A stretch of DNA of 64,000 bases from Paenibacillus vini (GTDB lineage Bacteria > Bacillota > Bacilli > Paenibacillales > Paenibacillaceae): NCBI RefSeq assembly GCF_018403325.1, contig NZ_BOSL01000014.1:62001-126000 (forward strand). Direction: 5' to 3'. A program made the position numbers and the translations under genes. Below are positions 34,761 through 43,982 of the stretch, one piece after another. The notes under the pieces are model-generated. The model did no database searches. It was not told where the DNA came from and was given only the letters and a program-made list of their open reading frames with translations. Within the stretch, counting starts at the first letter, position 1, and the number at the start of each line of letters is the position of its first letter.

Positions 34761-37751
34761 TTAAGGCTCGATTCCCCAAACCAGACTGCCGTTCAGGTAA
34801 GCAGGAACGCGCTCCCAGTCGGCATATGCCGATTTGGTCGAATCATAAGAGAAATCGTCCGCTTCCGCATAATTAGTCCAGTCGGTTTTATTGATGCGGA
34901 CTTGGATTTCTCCGGAGTCCGCACCGGGGGCCAGACTTCCGGCTCCGGCACCGAAGGAGATCTCGATATAGTAATCTCCTCCCGGAAGAGCAGGGTCCAC
35001 CTTGACGAAAGTGCCGCTGACATTACCGCTTCCGATCGCGGCATAGTCGCAATGGAACTGCTGGGCTTTGTCTCCATCGATGGTGTAATAATAACGCAGC
35101 TTTACATCGCTTAACGCAATAGCTTCGTCCCCGTTGTTGACGATTTTGAATTGGGCCCGGATTTGATTGTCGTTCGCGTTGTTGTCATTCGTCCGGTATT
35201 GGACGGTCAAATCGCCTTCCGCGGGAATCGGCGCCTCTGTCGGCGTCGCGCTGACTTCTGCGGAATCCGGGCTGGAACCTGCCGCATTGCCTGCGCTTAC
35301 CACATAGTAGTAAGTCGTGTTGTTGACCACGTCGAAATCGGTGTAAGCCGTTTCGGAAATCGTGGCGATGTCGGTGTATGGTCCGCCGCTGAGGGTGGCC
35401 CGTTTGACCGTATAAGACTCGGCGCCGGCCGGTTTGTTCCAGGTCAAACCGACTTGAGCGTCGCCGGCTGTCGCCTTAAGGCCTGTCGGCGCTTTAGGAG
35501 CCACAGGCTCTACCGGGCCTCCTCCGCCGCCGTTGATCAGCCGGTCATATTCGGCATAGGCTGTTGCCATGTCGACTTGGGACCAGAAGCGATGGTACGT
35601 GAATTCCGGAGTCCCGTTATCCCATTGTTTGGTTTGCGGGTTCCAGGACGTGTTGAATTTGTTTTCGAGATAGGACCAGGCCGGATCGTTTGTAATTTCC
35701 GGACGGACATCGATATAGCTGGCGTACACCCCGTCTCCGCCTTTGGCAGGATCGGAAGGAACGGTGCTGCTTCCCGGAATGGCGTTGCCCTGGCCGAAGG
35801 TTCCGTTCCATCCGTTCGGAAAGTAAATTTCCTTCATGAAATATCTGTAGTAATCGCTGCGAGGCTCTACCGTTGTGATGCCGACACCGTCATTGTATCC
35901 CCAAGCCGCATCCAGCAGCGATTTGGCCAATTGTTCGGCCTGGCTGCCGAGTGCGGAGTAGCTGCCGTTTTCCGCCTTCGTAGCGGCTGCAAAGAAGGTT
36001 AAAGCTTTGATGTAGCTGCCGAGCACTCCGGCGTCTTGTCCCGGGTTTTTCGTAACCACGTGAAGACCCGGATTGCCGGTGTGATTGCTGAATCCGTTCC
36101 AGCTATCCGGTTTGCCTTGCCATTCCAGATTGCTCGGAATCCAGAATTCCCCCGGAGCGGACACGGTATCGATTTGCGGATCGTTGCCGCCGAGTACCCG
36201 GTTCCCTTGCTGATCGAGGTAATAGCCCTCCGAATCGGTCACCGGGCGGCTGTTGGCGAAGGCGTAATCCATCGACCAGTCGACCCAGTTTTCAACGACC
36301 TGCTTGGCCATTTGGAAGTTTTCGGACGAGGTGTCTCCATTGGAAGCGAGAATATAGTATAACTCCGCGATCCGTTCCACCGGCCAGGCTTGCATACCGA
36401 ACCAGTTGTTGGAAGGAGGATCATGATAGACCGGCGCATCGTCATAGGCCATTCCGTAGAACGTACTGGTTCCTGCCGGATAAGCTTTATAGGCACCGTC
36501 ATAGCTGTTGGTCGCCCCGCCGGCTATGGCGCCTTCGCTGGACTGCAGCCAGGAGTAGAATTCAAGCTGACGTTTCAGCGAAGTGGCCCAGTCCGTCCCC
36601 GCCGTCGGCGAAGACGGGATCAAGCCGCCTTCCGGATCGGACAGGGCATAGGCTGCGACTACGTTCTGATAGCCTTGATGCGCATGGCTGGCACCGATGC
36701 GCCATGCCCAGTTGCCGGTGCTTCCAAGCCCGCCGCCCCAGGCGGTATACCAGGCCATCAGATAGTGCGCGGCATCTTTGCCGGTACCGGCCGAAGGCGA
36801 GCCGTCGGAGGCGCTGCCGATTTGCTGGAAGTACTTGTCGTACATGCCGTAGCGCAAATAGTCGCCCATTTTTTCGGCCTTTTGCAAATAAACTTCATTG
36901 TCATAGCCGAGCTCCTTAGCCCAATACATGGCTTGAATGGCCCGGGCATCGGCATCCGTCGCGTTGGTATAACGCCATTGTGGTGCCGGCGTGTTGCTCT
37001 CTTTCGTGAAGAGGGTCATAAAACCTTCGCCGGGTTTACCGAACGATTTGTCGTCTTGGGAGGGGTGAGGGACCGCTTCCCAAACCGATTCCTGTTCGCC
37101 GCGCTGGAAGGTGTTTACGTATGCGGCGGTATGGCTGGGGTTCAGCAGGTTTCCGAATCCGTACCAGTTGTCCACATCGACGAGCCAATGCATAAGATAG
37201 GTTTGGTTATTGCCGTAGGTCGCCTTCAGCTCGGCATCGAGCGGGTCCTTACCTGCGGCATATTGTCCGCTTAGCTGGCTCGGATACTTGTCCGGCTGGT
37301 CATATTCTGCGGCATAGGTTGCCGGACTGTTAGGGTTATAATAGCTCATGGTCGGCTGTTCTTCTTTACCGTCGCCTTCATTCACCGGGATAATATATTT
37401 CTCCATGTTATCCCAGGCTTCTTCCAGCTTGCTCCAGTCTCCCGTATAGTGGCCATACAGTACTTCTAGCCACATCCAGTAACTGTAGGCTTCGGAGGTC
37501 GTCATATGCCCGTAGTCCGGGGCTTCGCTCATCAAGGTTTCAACAGCGTGATAGGGGATGCCCTCGGGCGAAAAATATCCGCTGGCGGGATCTTTAAGCT
37601 GATCGTAAAGCTGCAGAAAGCGGGTTTCTTCCGGGGAGGCGGCCATCGCTTTTGGAGTCCCGGCACCGAACACACCGGTTATCAAAGAAAATAATAATGC
37701 GGCAGTCAAGGCAAGCGAGAGAGGTTTCCTGAACACGTTCGATCTTTTCAT
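34761..37751 (-). CDS. GH48 reducing-end cellobiohydrolase with FnIII and CBM3
   Basis: A 996-residue secreted processive cellulase. Residues 1-37 are a signal peptide. The GH48 domain is about 40-690, with the acid residue Glu87 in MTTSEAYSYWMWLE, matching Glu87 of Clostridium thermocellum CelS. A fibronectin type III domain (about 735-825) and a family 3 carbohydrate-binding module (about 835-996) follow, separated by a short Pro/Gly linker. GH48 enzymes release cellobiose from reducing ends of crystalline cellulose. It is the second gene of an operon with the GH9 gene (97-base gap). Its CBM3 is very similar to that of the GH9 protein. Confidence 0.96.
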   Translation of the reverse strand: MKRSNVFRKPLSLALTAALLFSLITGVFGAGTPKAMAASPEETRFLQLYDQLKDPASGYFSPEGIPYHAVETLMSEAPDYGHMTTSEAYSYWMWLEVLYGHYTGDWSKLEEAWDNMEKYIIPVNEGDGKEEQPTMSYYNPNSPATYAAEYDQPDKYPSQLSGQYAAGKDPLDAELKATYGNNQTYLMHWLVDVDNWYGFGNLLNPSHTAAYVNTFQRGEQESVWEAVPHPSQDDKSFGKPGEGFMTLFTKESNTPAPQWRYTNATDADARAIQAMYWAKELGYDNEVYLQKAEKMGDYLRYGMYDKYFQQIGSASDGSPSAGTGKDAAHYLMAWYTAWGGGLGSTGNWAWRIGASHAHQGYQNVVAAYALSDPEGGLIPSSPTAGTDWATSLKRQLEFYSWLQSSEGAIAGGATNSYDGAYKAYPAGTSTFYGMAYDDAPVYHDPPSNNWFGMQAWPVERIAELYYILASNGDTSSENFQMAKQVVENWVDWSMDYAFANSRPVTDSEGYYLDQQGNRVLGGNDPQIDTVSAPGEFWIPSNLEWQGKPDSWNGFSNHTGNPGLHVVTKNPGQDAGVLGSYIKALTFFAAATKAENGSYSALGSQAEQLAKSLLDAAWGYNDGVGITTVEPRSDYYRYFMKEIYFPNGWNGTFGQGNAIPGSSTVPSDPAKGGDGVYASYIDVRPEITNDPAWSYLENKFNTSWNPQTKQWDNGTPEFTYHRFWSQVDMATAYAEYDRLINGGGGGPVEPVAPKAPTGLKATAGDAQVGLTWNKPAGAESYTVKRATLSGGPYTDIATISETAYTDFDVVNNTTYYYVVSAGNAAGSSPDSAEVSATPTEAPIPAEGDLTVQYRTNDNNANDNQIRAQFKIVNNGDEAIALSDVKLRYYYTIDGDKAQQFHCDYAAIGSGNVSGTFVKVDPALPGGDYYIEISFGAGAGSLAPGADSGEIQVRINKTDWTNYAEADDFSYDSTKSAYADWERVPAYLNGSLVWGIEP

Positions 37752-37848
37752 AAATCCATCATCCCTTCAATTTAATTTGGGTAAGGATTGAATGGCTTTG
37801 CTTATCGATCTTGGCAGTCAGTTTGATCAGATTCTGGCTAGGCTTGGC

Positions 37849-40596
37849 TCAGGGCTCTGCTCCCCACACGAGAGTTCCGTTCATGTATAATGGCGTCTTG
37901 TCCCACTCGGCATAACTTTGCCTTGTTCCGTCATAAGAATAATCATCGCCTTCGCTAAAATTGGTCCAGTCGGTTTTATTGAAGCGAATTTGAATTTCCC
38001 CGGTGTCGGCACCCGGTGCCAGGGTGCCCGCACTTGGGCCAAAGCTAATTTCAAGATAATAATCGGCCCCCGGAAGAGGGGAGTCCAGTTTAACGAAAGA
38101 ACCGCTCACGTTTCCGCTGCCGATGGCGGCGTAATCGCAGTGGAACTGCTGCGCTTTGTCCCCGTCGATCGTGTAATAATAACGCAGCTTCACATTGCTG
38201 AGCGAAATGTCTTCGTCTCCGGTGTTGACGATCTTGAACTGGGCCCGGATCTGATTATCTCCGGCATTGGTGTCGTTGGTGCGATATTGAACTTTTAAGT
38301 CCCCTTCCGCAGGAATGGGGATTTCTCGTGGCGTCGCGCTGACTTGAGCGGAAGGAAGGCTGCTGCCGACCTGATTTCTCGCCGTAACGACGTAGAAATA
38401 GGTTGTACCGTTGCTCAGGCCGCTATCGCTGAACGAGGTGCCGGTCACGCTGCCTACGGTAGTATAAGGACCGCCGCTCGCTTCCGAACGTTGAATCACG
38501 TAATCGGCCGCTCCCGATACCGCATTCCAGAACAAGTCTACCTTTCCGCTGCCCGGAGTCGCTTTTACTCCTTTAGGCGCTGCGGGGACTTGGGGTTCGC
38601 CCGGATTTCCGCCACCCGGCGGTATTTCGCCGAATACCCGGACGCCGGCGTCGAACACCGGAATATTTGCGCTTTTTACCGGTCCGGCGCTGTTCGTTCC
38701 GATTCCCTGATACGAAAAGTCGTTGCTGTTATCCCAGAAATTCGTGTTCAGCGGGCCGGCGATACGGAATTGCACCTCTTTGCGGTACGCCGATTGGCCG
38801 CCCGGATAGATGCGCGTTCCGGTGAAATCCACGTTCGTATAATAAATGTGGTTCGCTTCATCGTGCGGCTGCAATTGGGATACGGTAGCTCCCTGGTTGT
38901 AGCCTCCGGCCGTTACCGTAATGTCTTCCGGTCCATACCCGGCGGCGACGGCTTCACTGAGATCAAGGTAATATTTGAAGGACATGTTTTCGCTGGCGCG
39001 TGCAGGCCATCCGGAGCGATTGTTCAGCAAAGCCCGGATTTCGATGAAGTTGCTGCCGCTGGCGTTGACCGAGGCCTCAACGAACATTTCGTCCTCGCGG
39101 GTTTCCGGGGCAGGGAACGAGGAGAGAGGCTGTTGGCCGGCGCCGTGAAGCAGCATCATTTTGGCCAAAGCACCGGTGAAGCCGGCATTGTAATCCGTCG
39201 CAACTTCGTTGGACACATAATCCCCGATCGAGTCGGTGTAGGCGTCGGTTTTTGAAGGTCCGCCAACTAGCGCGCCGTACAGCACATGCCGATGATTCGC
39301 CGGTACGGACTGACTGTCCGCCCAGGACCCGTGAGAGGTACGATGGTGCGGATGCTGCGGCGAATTATCGCCGAAGCCGATAACATAGCTGCTGTTCCGA
39401 GGATTGTCGCCAAGCATGTACAGGATCTGCTGTTCAGCGAATGAACGCGCGTTTATTTTCTTCGCGGCATCACTCACCCAATCGGAGTACACAAAGGCGA
39501 GAAATGCCTGGTTGGCGGAATACCGCAGAGCTCCCCATTGATCGAGATGGGCAAGGCCGCCGGGGGTGTACGATACCTTTTCGCCCGTACCGCTAACGCC
39601 GGTGGTCCAAAACTCCATATTTCGTTCCGTGGATTGAACGAAACGGGGGTCTCCGGTGATCCGGGCCAGCAGGAGCTGGGCTCCATAATGTTTGTCATCC
39701 CAGGCGTGGGTCCATTTGTAATCCCATTGCCCCTGCTGATTGGTGCCCCACAAGTCGCTGGCGGCGATCGCTTTGTCCAGATAATTCTGGTCCTGGGTAG
39801 CGAGGTATAGCCAAACCGCTCCCCAACTCAGCTCATCGGCGTACCCGCTCCAGGAATTATAAAACTGTGTGGCGTCCGTGATACTATCGGAGTATTTGCC
39901 GCGGTATTGATCCGCGAAGCTATACAATTCCTTGGCATGACGGAGCAGCTCGGCTGAATAAGACGGATCGCTGTCTTTAAAAATGATCGAAGCGGCTGCC
40001 AGCGCGGCTGCCGTTTCACCGGCCAGATCGGAACCGGGATGGGCAGCGTCGATTTTATATGCCGGGCGCTGCATCGGCATCACCTCGGCCGGTCCCCACC
40101 AGTTATGGTCAGCTGTTCCGTTACCGACTTGCCCCCATAACTCATTCGGAGCTGTATGCGCTTTCATAAAATAGTCCGTTGCCCAGCGAATATTGTCCAG
40201 TATTTCGTCCAATTGTCCGGATTGTTCATAGCCGTCCCGGTATTCATACACCGACCAGGCAAGGAGGGTTGCCGTGGAAGCCATCGGAAATCCGAACTTG
40301 ACGTGATCCCCTGCATCATACCACCCGCCGGTCAAATCATGCCCAACGTCCGCACCGTCCTGCATTCCCGAATCCCCGCGCCATTCCACACGGTTGTTAT
40401 CGGGAAGCTCTCCGGACCGCTGCGTTTCATAGAAATAGATCGATTTTTGCAGCGCCTCGGCATAATTGTAATCGGAAGCGGCCGCGCTTGCCTTGCCGGG
40501 AAGGGATGACCATCCCGAATAACTTGTAAGCGCTAAGAAAATACTGAATGACAGTGCACTACTTTTCCTGAACCATTTGCCCATAGCAGATTTCAT
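37849..40596 (-). CDS. GH9 processive endoglucanase with CBM3c, FnIII and CBM3
   Basis: A 915-residue secreted cellulase of Cel9-CBM3c architecture. A signal peptide covers about 1-38. The GH9 domain (about 42-490) has the catalytic aspartates of YDAGD (Asp94, Asp97) and the proton-donor Glu464 in NEVATDYNAGFTGAL; PHHRTSHGSW and the later HRHVLYGALVGGP are the active-site loops. A CBM3c (about 504-650) feeds cellulose chains to the active site. FnIII (about 680-765) and CBM3 (about 775-915) end the protein. It leads the operon with GH48, the classic synergistic pair for crystalline cellulose. Confidence 0.96.
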   Translation of the reverse strand: MKSAMGKWFRKSSALSFSIFLALTSYSGWSSLPGKASAAASDYNYAEALQKSIYFYETQRSGELPDNNRVEWRGDSGMQDGADVGHDLTGGWYDAGDHVKFGFPMASTATLLAWSVYEYRDGYEQSGQLDEILDNIRWATDYFMKAHTAPNELWGQVGNGTADHNWWGPAEVMPMQRPAYKIDAAHPGSDLAGETAAALAAASIIFKDSDPSYSAELLRHAKELYSFADQYRGKYSDSITDATQFYNSWSGYADELSWGAVWLYLATQDQNYLDKAIAASDLWGTNQQGQWDYKWTHAWDDKHYGAQLLLARITGDPRFVQSTERNMEFWTTGVSGTGEKVSYTPGGLAHLDQWGALRYSANQAFLAFVYSDWVSDAAKKINARSFAEQQILYMLGDNPRNSSYVIGFGDNSPQHPHHRTSHGSWADSQSVPANHRHVLYGALVGGPSKTDAYTDSIGDYVSNEVATDYNAGFTGALAKMMLLHGAGQQPLSSFPAPETREDEMFVEASVNASGSNFIEIRALLNNRSGWPARASENMSFKYYLDLSEAVAAGYGPEDITVTAGGYNQGATVSQLQPHDEANHIYYTNVDFTGTRIYPGGQSAYRKEVQFRIAGPLNTNFWDNSNDFSYQGIGTNSAGPVKSANIPVFDAGVRVFGEIPPGGGNPGEPQVPAAPKGVKATPGSGKVDLFWNAVSGAADYVIQRSEASGGPYTTVGSVTGTSFSDSGLSNGTTYFYVVTARNQVGSSLPSAQVSATPREIPIPAEGDLKVQYRTNDTNAGDNQIRAQFKIVNTGDEDISLSNVKLRYYYTIDGDKAQQFHCDYAAIGSGNVSGSFVKLDSPLPGADYYLEISFGPSAGTLAPGADTGEIQIRFNKTDWTNFSEGDDYSYDGTRQSYAEWDKTPLYMNGTLVWGAEP

Positions 40597-40785
40597 CCTC
40601 TCTTAGAGTGATTCTACTAAACAAACGACTTTCGGCTGTACACAAAAAAATAGCCCGTTCACCTCACTTTCGGTAAAGTAGAGGACGCGCTGTCTTCAGC
40701 ATGGGGTGGGATTTCTCTTGTCCCATCCATAATATACCATGTAAAACTAATATTTTCTAGTTTTTACAGTAAAAAATTTCTATAA
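40597..40785 (-). promoter_or_regulatory. Leader and probable promoter of the cel9-cel48 operon
   Basis: Read on the minus strand, an AT-rich promoter-like stretch with TATATTATGG lies near 40730-40740. About 130 bases of leader follow before the GH9 start, with a hairpin CCTC-ACTTT / AAAGT-AGG near 40660-40685 and a T-run (40648-40654) close to it. GAGAGGATG serves as ribosome binding region. I see no clean cre site. Whether the hairpin is regulatory is unknown. Confidence 0.35.
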
Positions 40786-40801
40786 ATTCCATTTGAATGT
40801 G

Positions 40802-40831
40802 AAAAGTCCCTCATGCTTAACATGAGGGACT
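40802..40831 (-). terminator. Terminator of mscL
   Basis: AGTCCCTCATG pairs with CATGAGGGACT around five bases, followed on the minus strand by TTTTCAC. It lies 50 bases after the mscL stop. Confidence 0.8.
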
Positions 40832-40883
40832 CTTGTCACTGCATACCAATTGTCAAATTGATAGGTGTACCACGCTGATAGAC

Positions 40884-41285
40884 TTAAGCCTCCGGCTTGT
40901 TCAACTGGGCGTTTTGTTTTAACAGATCCCGAATTTCGGCCAGCAGCAATTCTTCATTTGAGGGAAGAGGGGCTTGCTCAGGTTTGACTTCCTCTTCTTT
41001 GCGTTTGAATCGGGATACTCCTTTGATGAAAAGAAAGATGGAGAACGAAATGATCAGGAAATCGACGACGGTTTGTAAAAAAACTCCGTAATTCAGCGTG
41101 GCATTTCCAAACGTGAATGTTAGACCGGAGAGGTTGACGCCCCCAAGTAGCAGGCCTACCAGAGGCATGAGGATATCGCTCACGAGAGAAGCAACGATTT
41201 TGCCGAAGGCCGCCCCGATAATGACCCCGATGGCGAGATCCAGTACATTTCCTTTCAACGCAAAAGCTTTAAACTCTTTCCACAT
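40884..41285 (-). CDS. mscL: Large-conductance mechanosensitive channel MscL
   Basis: A 133-residue MscL that opens under membrane tension to release solutes on osmotic downshift. The N-terminus [31 protein letters not shown] is the conserved amphipathic helix and first membrane helix; the second helix is near 70-95 and the tail is charged. I start at MWKEF because this is the family start; the longer frame upstream crosses the terminator of the next gene. The ribosome binding site GGAGCGG is farther away than usual (about 13 bases). Confidence 0.93.
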   Translation of the reverse strand: MWKEFKAFALKGNVLDLAIGVIIGAAFGKIVASLVSDILMPLVGLLLGGVNLSGLTFTFGNATLNYGVFLQTVVDFLIISFSIFLFIKGVSRFKRKEEEVKPEQAPLPSNEELLLAEIRDLLKQNAQLNKPEA

Positions 41286-41361
41286 ACAAGTACACCGCTC
41301 CTGTTTCATATTTAGATTACATTCATTGTATCCAATAATAGAAAGCGAGCCAAGAGTCCAT

Positions 41362-41402
41362 AAAAAGAAAACTGTCCCCCATGGAAGTAGGAGACAGTTT
41401 TC
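41362..41402 (-). terminator. Terminator of the DUF805 gene
   Basis: On the minus strand AAAACTGTCTCC pairs with GGGGACAGTTTT, followed by CTTTTTATGG. Confidence 0.85.
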
Positions 41403-41428
41403 GACTAAAGATTGGATCGATCCGGTAA

Positions 41429-41773
41429 TTAATACTTCGGATTCGGACCGTATTGGTTGGTGCCTTCTTCGCTGTCCAGGCACATGAATACGAGCAGGAC
41501 AATCGCCCCCACAAACGGAACTAAGGCGATTAAAAGCCATAAGCCGCTCTTACCCGTGTCGTGCAGTCTGCGGGCGCCTACCGCCAATGACGGTAGTAAA
41601 ATAGCCAGAGAGTAAAGATAGTTTAAACCGTTGCCCAGGCCGATTACGGCTCCTAAGATGCCTAGGACAATACCGATAATGAAATTGAACAGAAAGAACA
41701 TCCAGTATTCTGTCCGCCGGGCTCTTCCTTGAAAGCCCACATAATTTTGCAAAACCTTGAGATACCAATCCAT
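41429..41773 (-). CDS. DUF805 family membrane protein
   Basis: A 114-residue YhaH-like membrane protein with about four hydrophobic segments. The family opening [23 protein letters not shown] and the later [20 protein letters not shown] are both present. The C-terminus ends with NQYGPNPKY, a common DUF805 tail. Function is unknown. AGGAGGG lies upstream of the start. It is followed by a terminator and then mscL. Confidence 0.9.
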   Translation of the reverse strand: MDWYLKVLQNYVGFQGRARRTEYWMFFLFNFIIGIVLGILGAVIGLGNGLNYLYSLAILLPSLAVGARRLHDTGKSGLWLLIALVPFVGAIVLLVFMCLDSEEGTNQYGPNPKY

Positions 41774-41995
41774 GAAATAAATTCCCTCCTAAGTAACTGT
41801 TTTTTATGAACTATGTATATTCGGAGAATAACTTGTTCTATTTATATATAATTGAAATTCCAAAATTCGACAATATCTATTTTAAAATTTATGAGTCTAT
41901 TATTTAAGATATTCATTTCAACCACTGATTTGTACATGATTTCCCTTTAAATTTATACGGTATCTTCTACTGGGTACCCATGGTAAATTATTTTA

Positions 41996-42010
41996 TAGAA
42001 AACGCTTACA
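41996..42010 (+). promoter_or_regulatory. Catabolite-responsive element (cre) candidate for the GH5 gene
   Basis: TAGAAAACGCTTACA matches the cre consensus WTGNAANCGNWNNCW with one mismatch. It lies 37 bases before the start codon, where CcpA binding would repress the cellulase in the presence of preferred sugars. Confidence 0.65.
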
Positions 42011-42047
42011 TAAAATCGATGGCAAACGAGAGGGGAGTAATGAGTTC

Positions 42048-43775
42048 ATGAGTAAAAAGCATAATCGTTCTTTTTTATCGCTGACGATGGCTGTGGCTAT
42101 GTTGGTATCGATCTTTTCGTCGGTAGCTTCGGCCGATTCGAAACCGGTCGCGGCTTCCAAGGAAAATGCAGCAATCAACATTCAGGCTTATGTCGAGGAC
42201 ATGCAGCCAGGCTGGAACCTGGGAAATACGCTTGACGCTACGGGAGACGACGAGACGAGTTGGGGCAATCCCCGCGTTACGAAGGAATTGATTCAAGAAA
42301 TTGCCGGCCAAGGTTATAAGAGCATCCGCATTCCGGTGACCTGGGGCCAGCACATGGGTGAAGTACCCGACTATAAGATCGATCCGGCGTATTTAAACCG
42401 GGTAGAGGAAGTTGTAAACTGGGCTCTGGAAGCCGATCTGTACGTCATGATTAATATGCATCATGATTCCTGGCAGTGGATCAGCCATATGGAGAAGAAT
42501 CATGACGAAGTGCTCGCAAAGTATAAATCGGCATGGACTCAGATCGCCGACCGGTTTAAGAATCATTCCAACAAGCTTATGTTTGAAGCGATCAACGAGC
42601 CTCGGTTCACGGATGGCGGGACTACGGATCATGCCAAGCAATATGAAATGCTGGAGGAACTGATCACTTCTTTCCATGTTATCGTTAGAAATTCCGGCGG
42701 ACTCAACGCGGAGCGCCCCTTGGTGATTCCGACCCGCGAGACTTCGCCGCAGCAGGAAGATTTGACGGTTCTGTACAACACGATCAATAAGCTTAACGAT
42801 AAGAATTTGATTGCAACCGTACATTTCTATGGTTTCTGGCCGTTCAGCGTGAACATTGCCGGGTACTATAAGCTGGAGAAGGATACGCTGAATGATTTGA
42901 CAACCACTTTTGACAACGTTTACAACACGCTGGTTGCCAAAGGAATCCCGGTTATCCTTGGCGAATACGGGTTGCTCGGCTTCGACAAAAACACTGGTGT
43001 CATCGAGCAGGGCGAGAAACTGAAGTTCTTCGAGATTTTGACCAATTATCTTAAAGAAAAGAAAATTACGCATATGCTGTGGGATAACGGGCAGCATTTT
43101 GGCCGGACTACGTTTAAATGGTCTGACGAGCAATTATTCAACATTATGAAAGCCGGGTGGACAGGACGTTCGTCCACTGCCGAAAACGATCTGATTTACC
43201 TGAAGCAAGGGGCGGAAATTCAAGATGCGAAAATCCTGCTGAATCTGAACGGAAACCAGTTGACCGGATTGTTCGCGGGCAGCGAAAAACTGGTTCAGGG
43301 CGAAGATTACGAATTGAACGGGGAAGAGCTGATTCTTAAAGCCAGCCGGCTCACGAAATTGACGGCGGCCGGACATTTGGGCCAAAACGCTATTGTCAAC
43401 GCACGTTTCAGCTACGGTCCGGAATGGAATTTTAAAATCGTTGTCAACAAAACGCCTGAGCTCTTCAATGCCTCCGGGTCCACTGAAGAATTTGCGATTC
43501 CTACAGTATTTAACGGGAACCAGCTTGCCACGATGGAGGCGGTATATCCTGGCGGCGGGAATGCCGGACCGCAGGATTGGACTTCTTTCAAAGAGTTCGG
43601 ATACACCTTCGCACCTTCGTTCGCGACCGACCAAATCAAGCTTTTGCCTGAATTTTTCAAAGAGGTGAAAGACGGAGAGGTCATTCTGAAATTCCATTTC
43701 TGGAGCGGCGAGATTGTGAATTACAAGCTCACAAAGAAGGGAACCGTCGTAACGGGGCAAGTTTTGACAGAATAA
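42048..43775 (+). CDS. GH5 endo-beta-1,4-glucanase with CBM_X2 and CBM46
   Basis: A 575-residue secreted endoglucanase. A signal peptide covers about 1-29. The GH5 domain (about 40-385, subfamily 4-like) has acid/base Glu184 in EAINEPR and nucleophile Glu306 in ILGEYG; SIRIPVTW and MINMHHD are further active-site strands. An X2 immunoglobulin-like module (about 390-480) and a CBM46 (about 485-575, with FKEFGYTF and FHFWSGEIVNYKL) follow. This is the architecture of Bacillus Cel5B, active on glucan and xyloglucan. It is monocistronic, with a cre-like site upstream and a strong terminator after it. Confidence 0.94.
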   Translation: MSKKHNRSFLSLTMAVAMLVSIFSSVASADSKPVAASKENAAINIQAYVEDMQPGWNLGNTLDATGDDETSWGNPRVTKELIQEIAGQGYKSIRIPVTWGQHMGEVPDYKIDPAYLNRVEEVVNWALEADLYVMINMHHDSWQWISHMEKNHDEVLAKYKSAWTQIADRFKNHSNKLMFEAINEPRFTDGGTTDHAKQYEMLEELITSFHVIVRNSGGLNAERPLVIPTRETSPQQEDLTVLYNTINKLNDKNLIATVHFYGFWPFSVNIAGYYKLEKDTLNDLTTTFDNVYNTLVAKGIPVILGEYGLLGFDKNTGVIEQGEKLKFFEILTNYLKEKKITHMLWDNGQHFGRTTFKWSDEQLFNIMKAGWTGRSSTAENDLIYLKQGAEIQDAKILLNLNGNQLTGLFAGSEKLVQGEDYELNGEELILKASRLTKLTAAGHLGQNAIVNARFSYGPEWNFKIVVNKTPELFNASGSTEEFAIPTVFNGNQLATMEAVYPGGGNAGPQDWTSFKEFGYTFAPSFATDQIKLLPEFFKEVKDGEVILKFHFWSGEIVNYKLTKKGTVVTGQVLTE

Positions 43776-43788
43776 TGGATTTTTAATC

Positions 43789-43827
43789 GAAGTCCTGTGC
43801 CTGTAAAGGCCTGGACTTCTTTTTTTC
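43789..43827 (+). terminator. Terminator of the GH5 gene
   Basis: GAAGTCC (43789-43795) pairs with GGACTTC (43813-43819), with an inner GCCT/AGGC stem, followed by eight T. Confidence 0.92.
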
Positions 43828-43982
43828 GTAACGGAGCGAATGTGCGAACTACTTATTTTATCTCAAGAAACCTCTTGTCCGGCTTGGAATATTAAGGTAT
43901 GATAGTGTCCTTCTTGCAAAATCGCCTTGTCTGAAGTGGACGGATTTCAGCGTCTATTATGCTTATCGGAGGTGCTATACTT

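Noticed and set aside
35151-37274. Long plus-strand open frames (35151-36002, 36390-37274) over the GH48 gene
   Set aside because: They are antisense to a full-length GH48 with all domains, have low-complexity Arg/Gly/Val-rich translations and no ribosome binding site.
40597-40700. Cyclic di-GMP riboswitch in the cel9 leader
   Set aside because: Hairpins are present but the conserved GEMM sequence elements are not.
42393-43760. Minus-strand frames opposite the GH5 gene
   Set aside because: Antisense shadows of an intact cellulase, no start signals.
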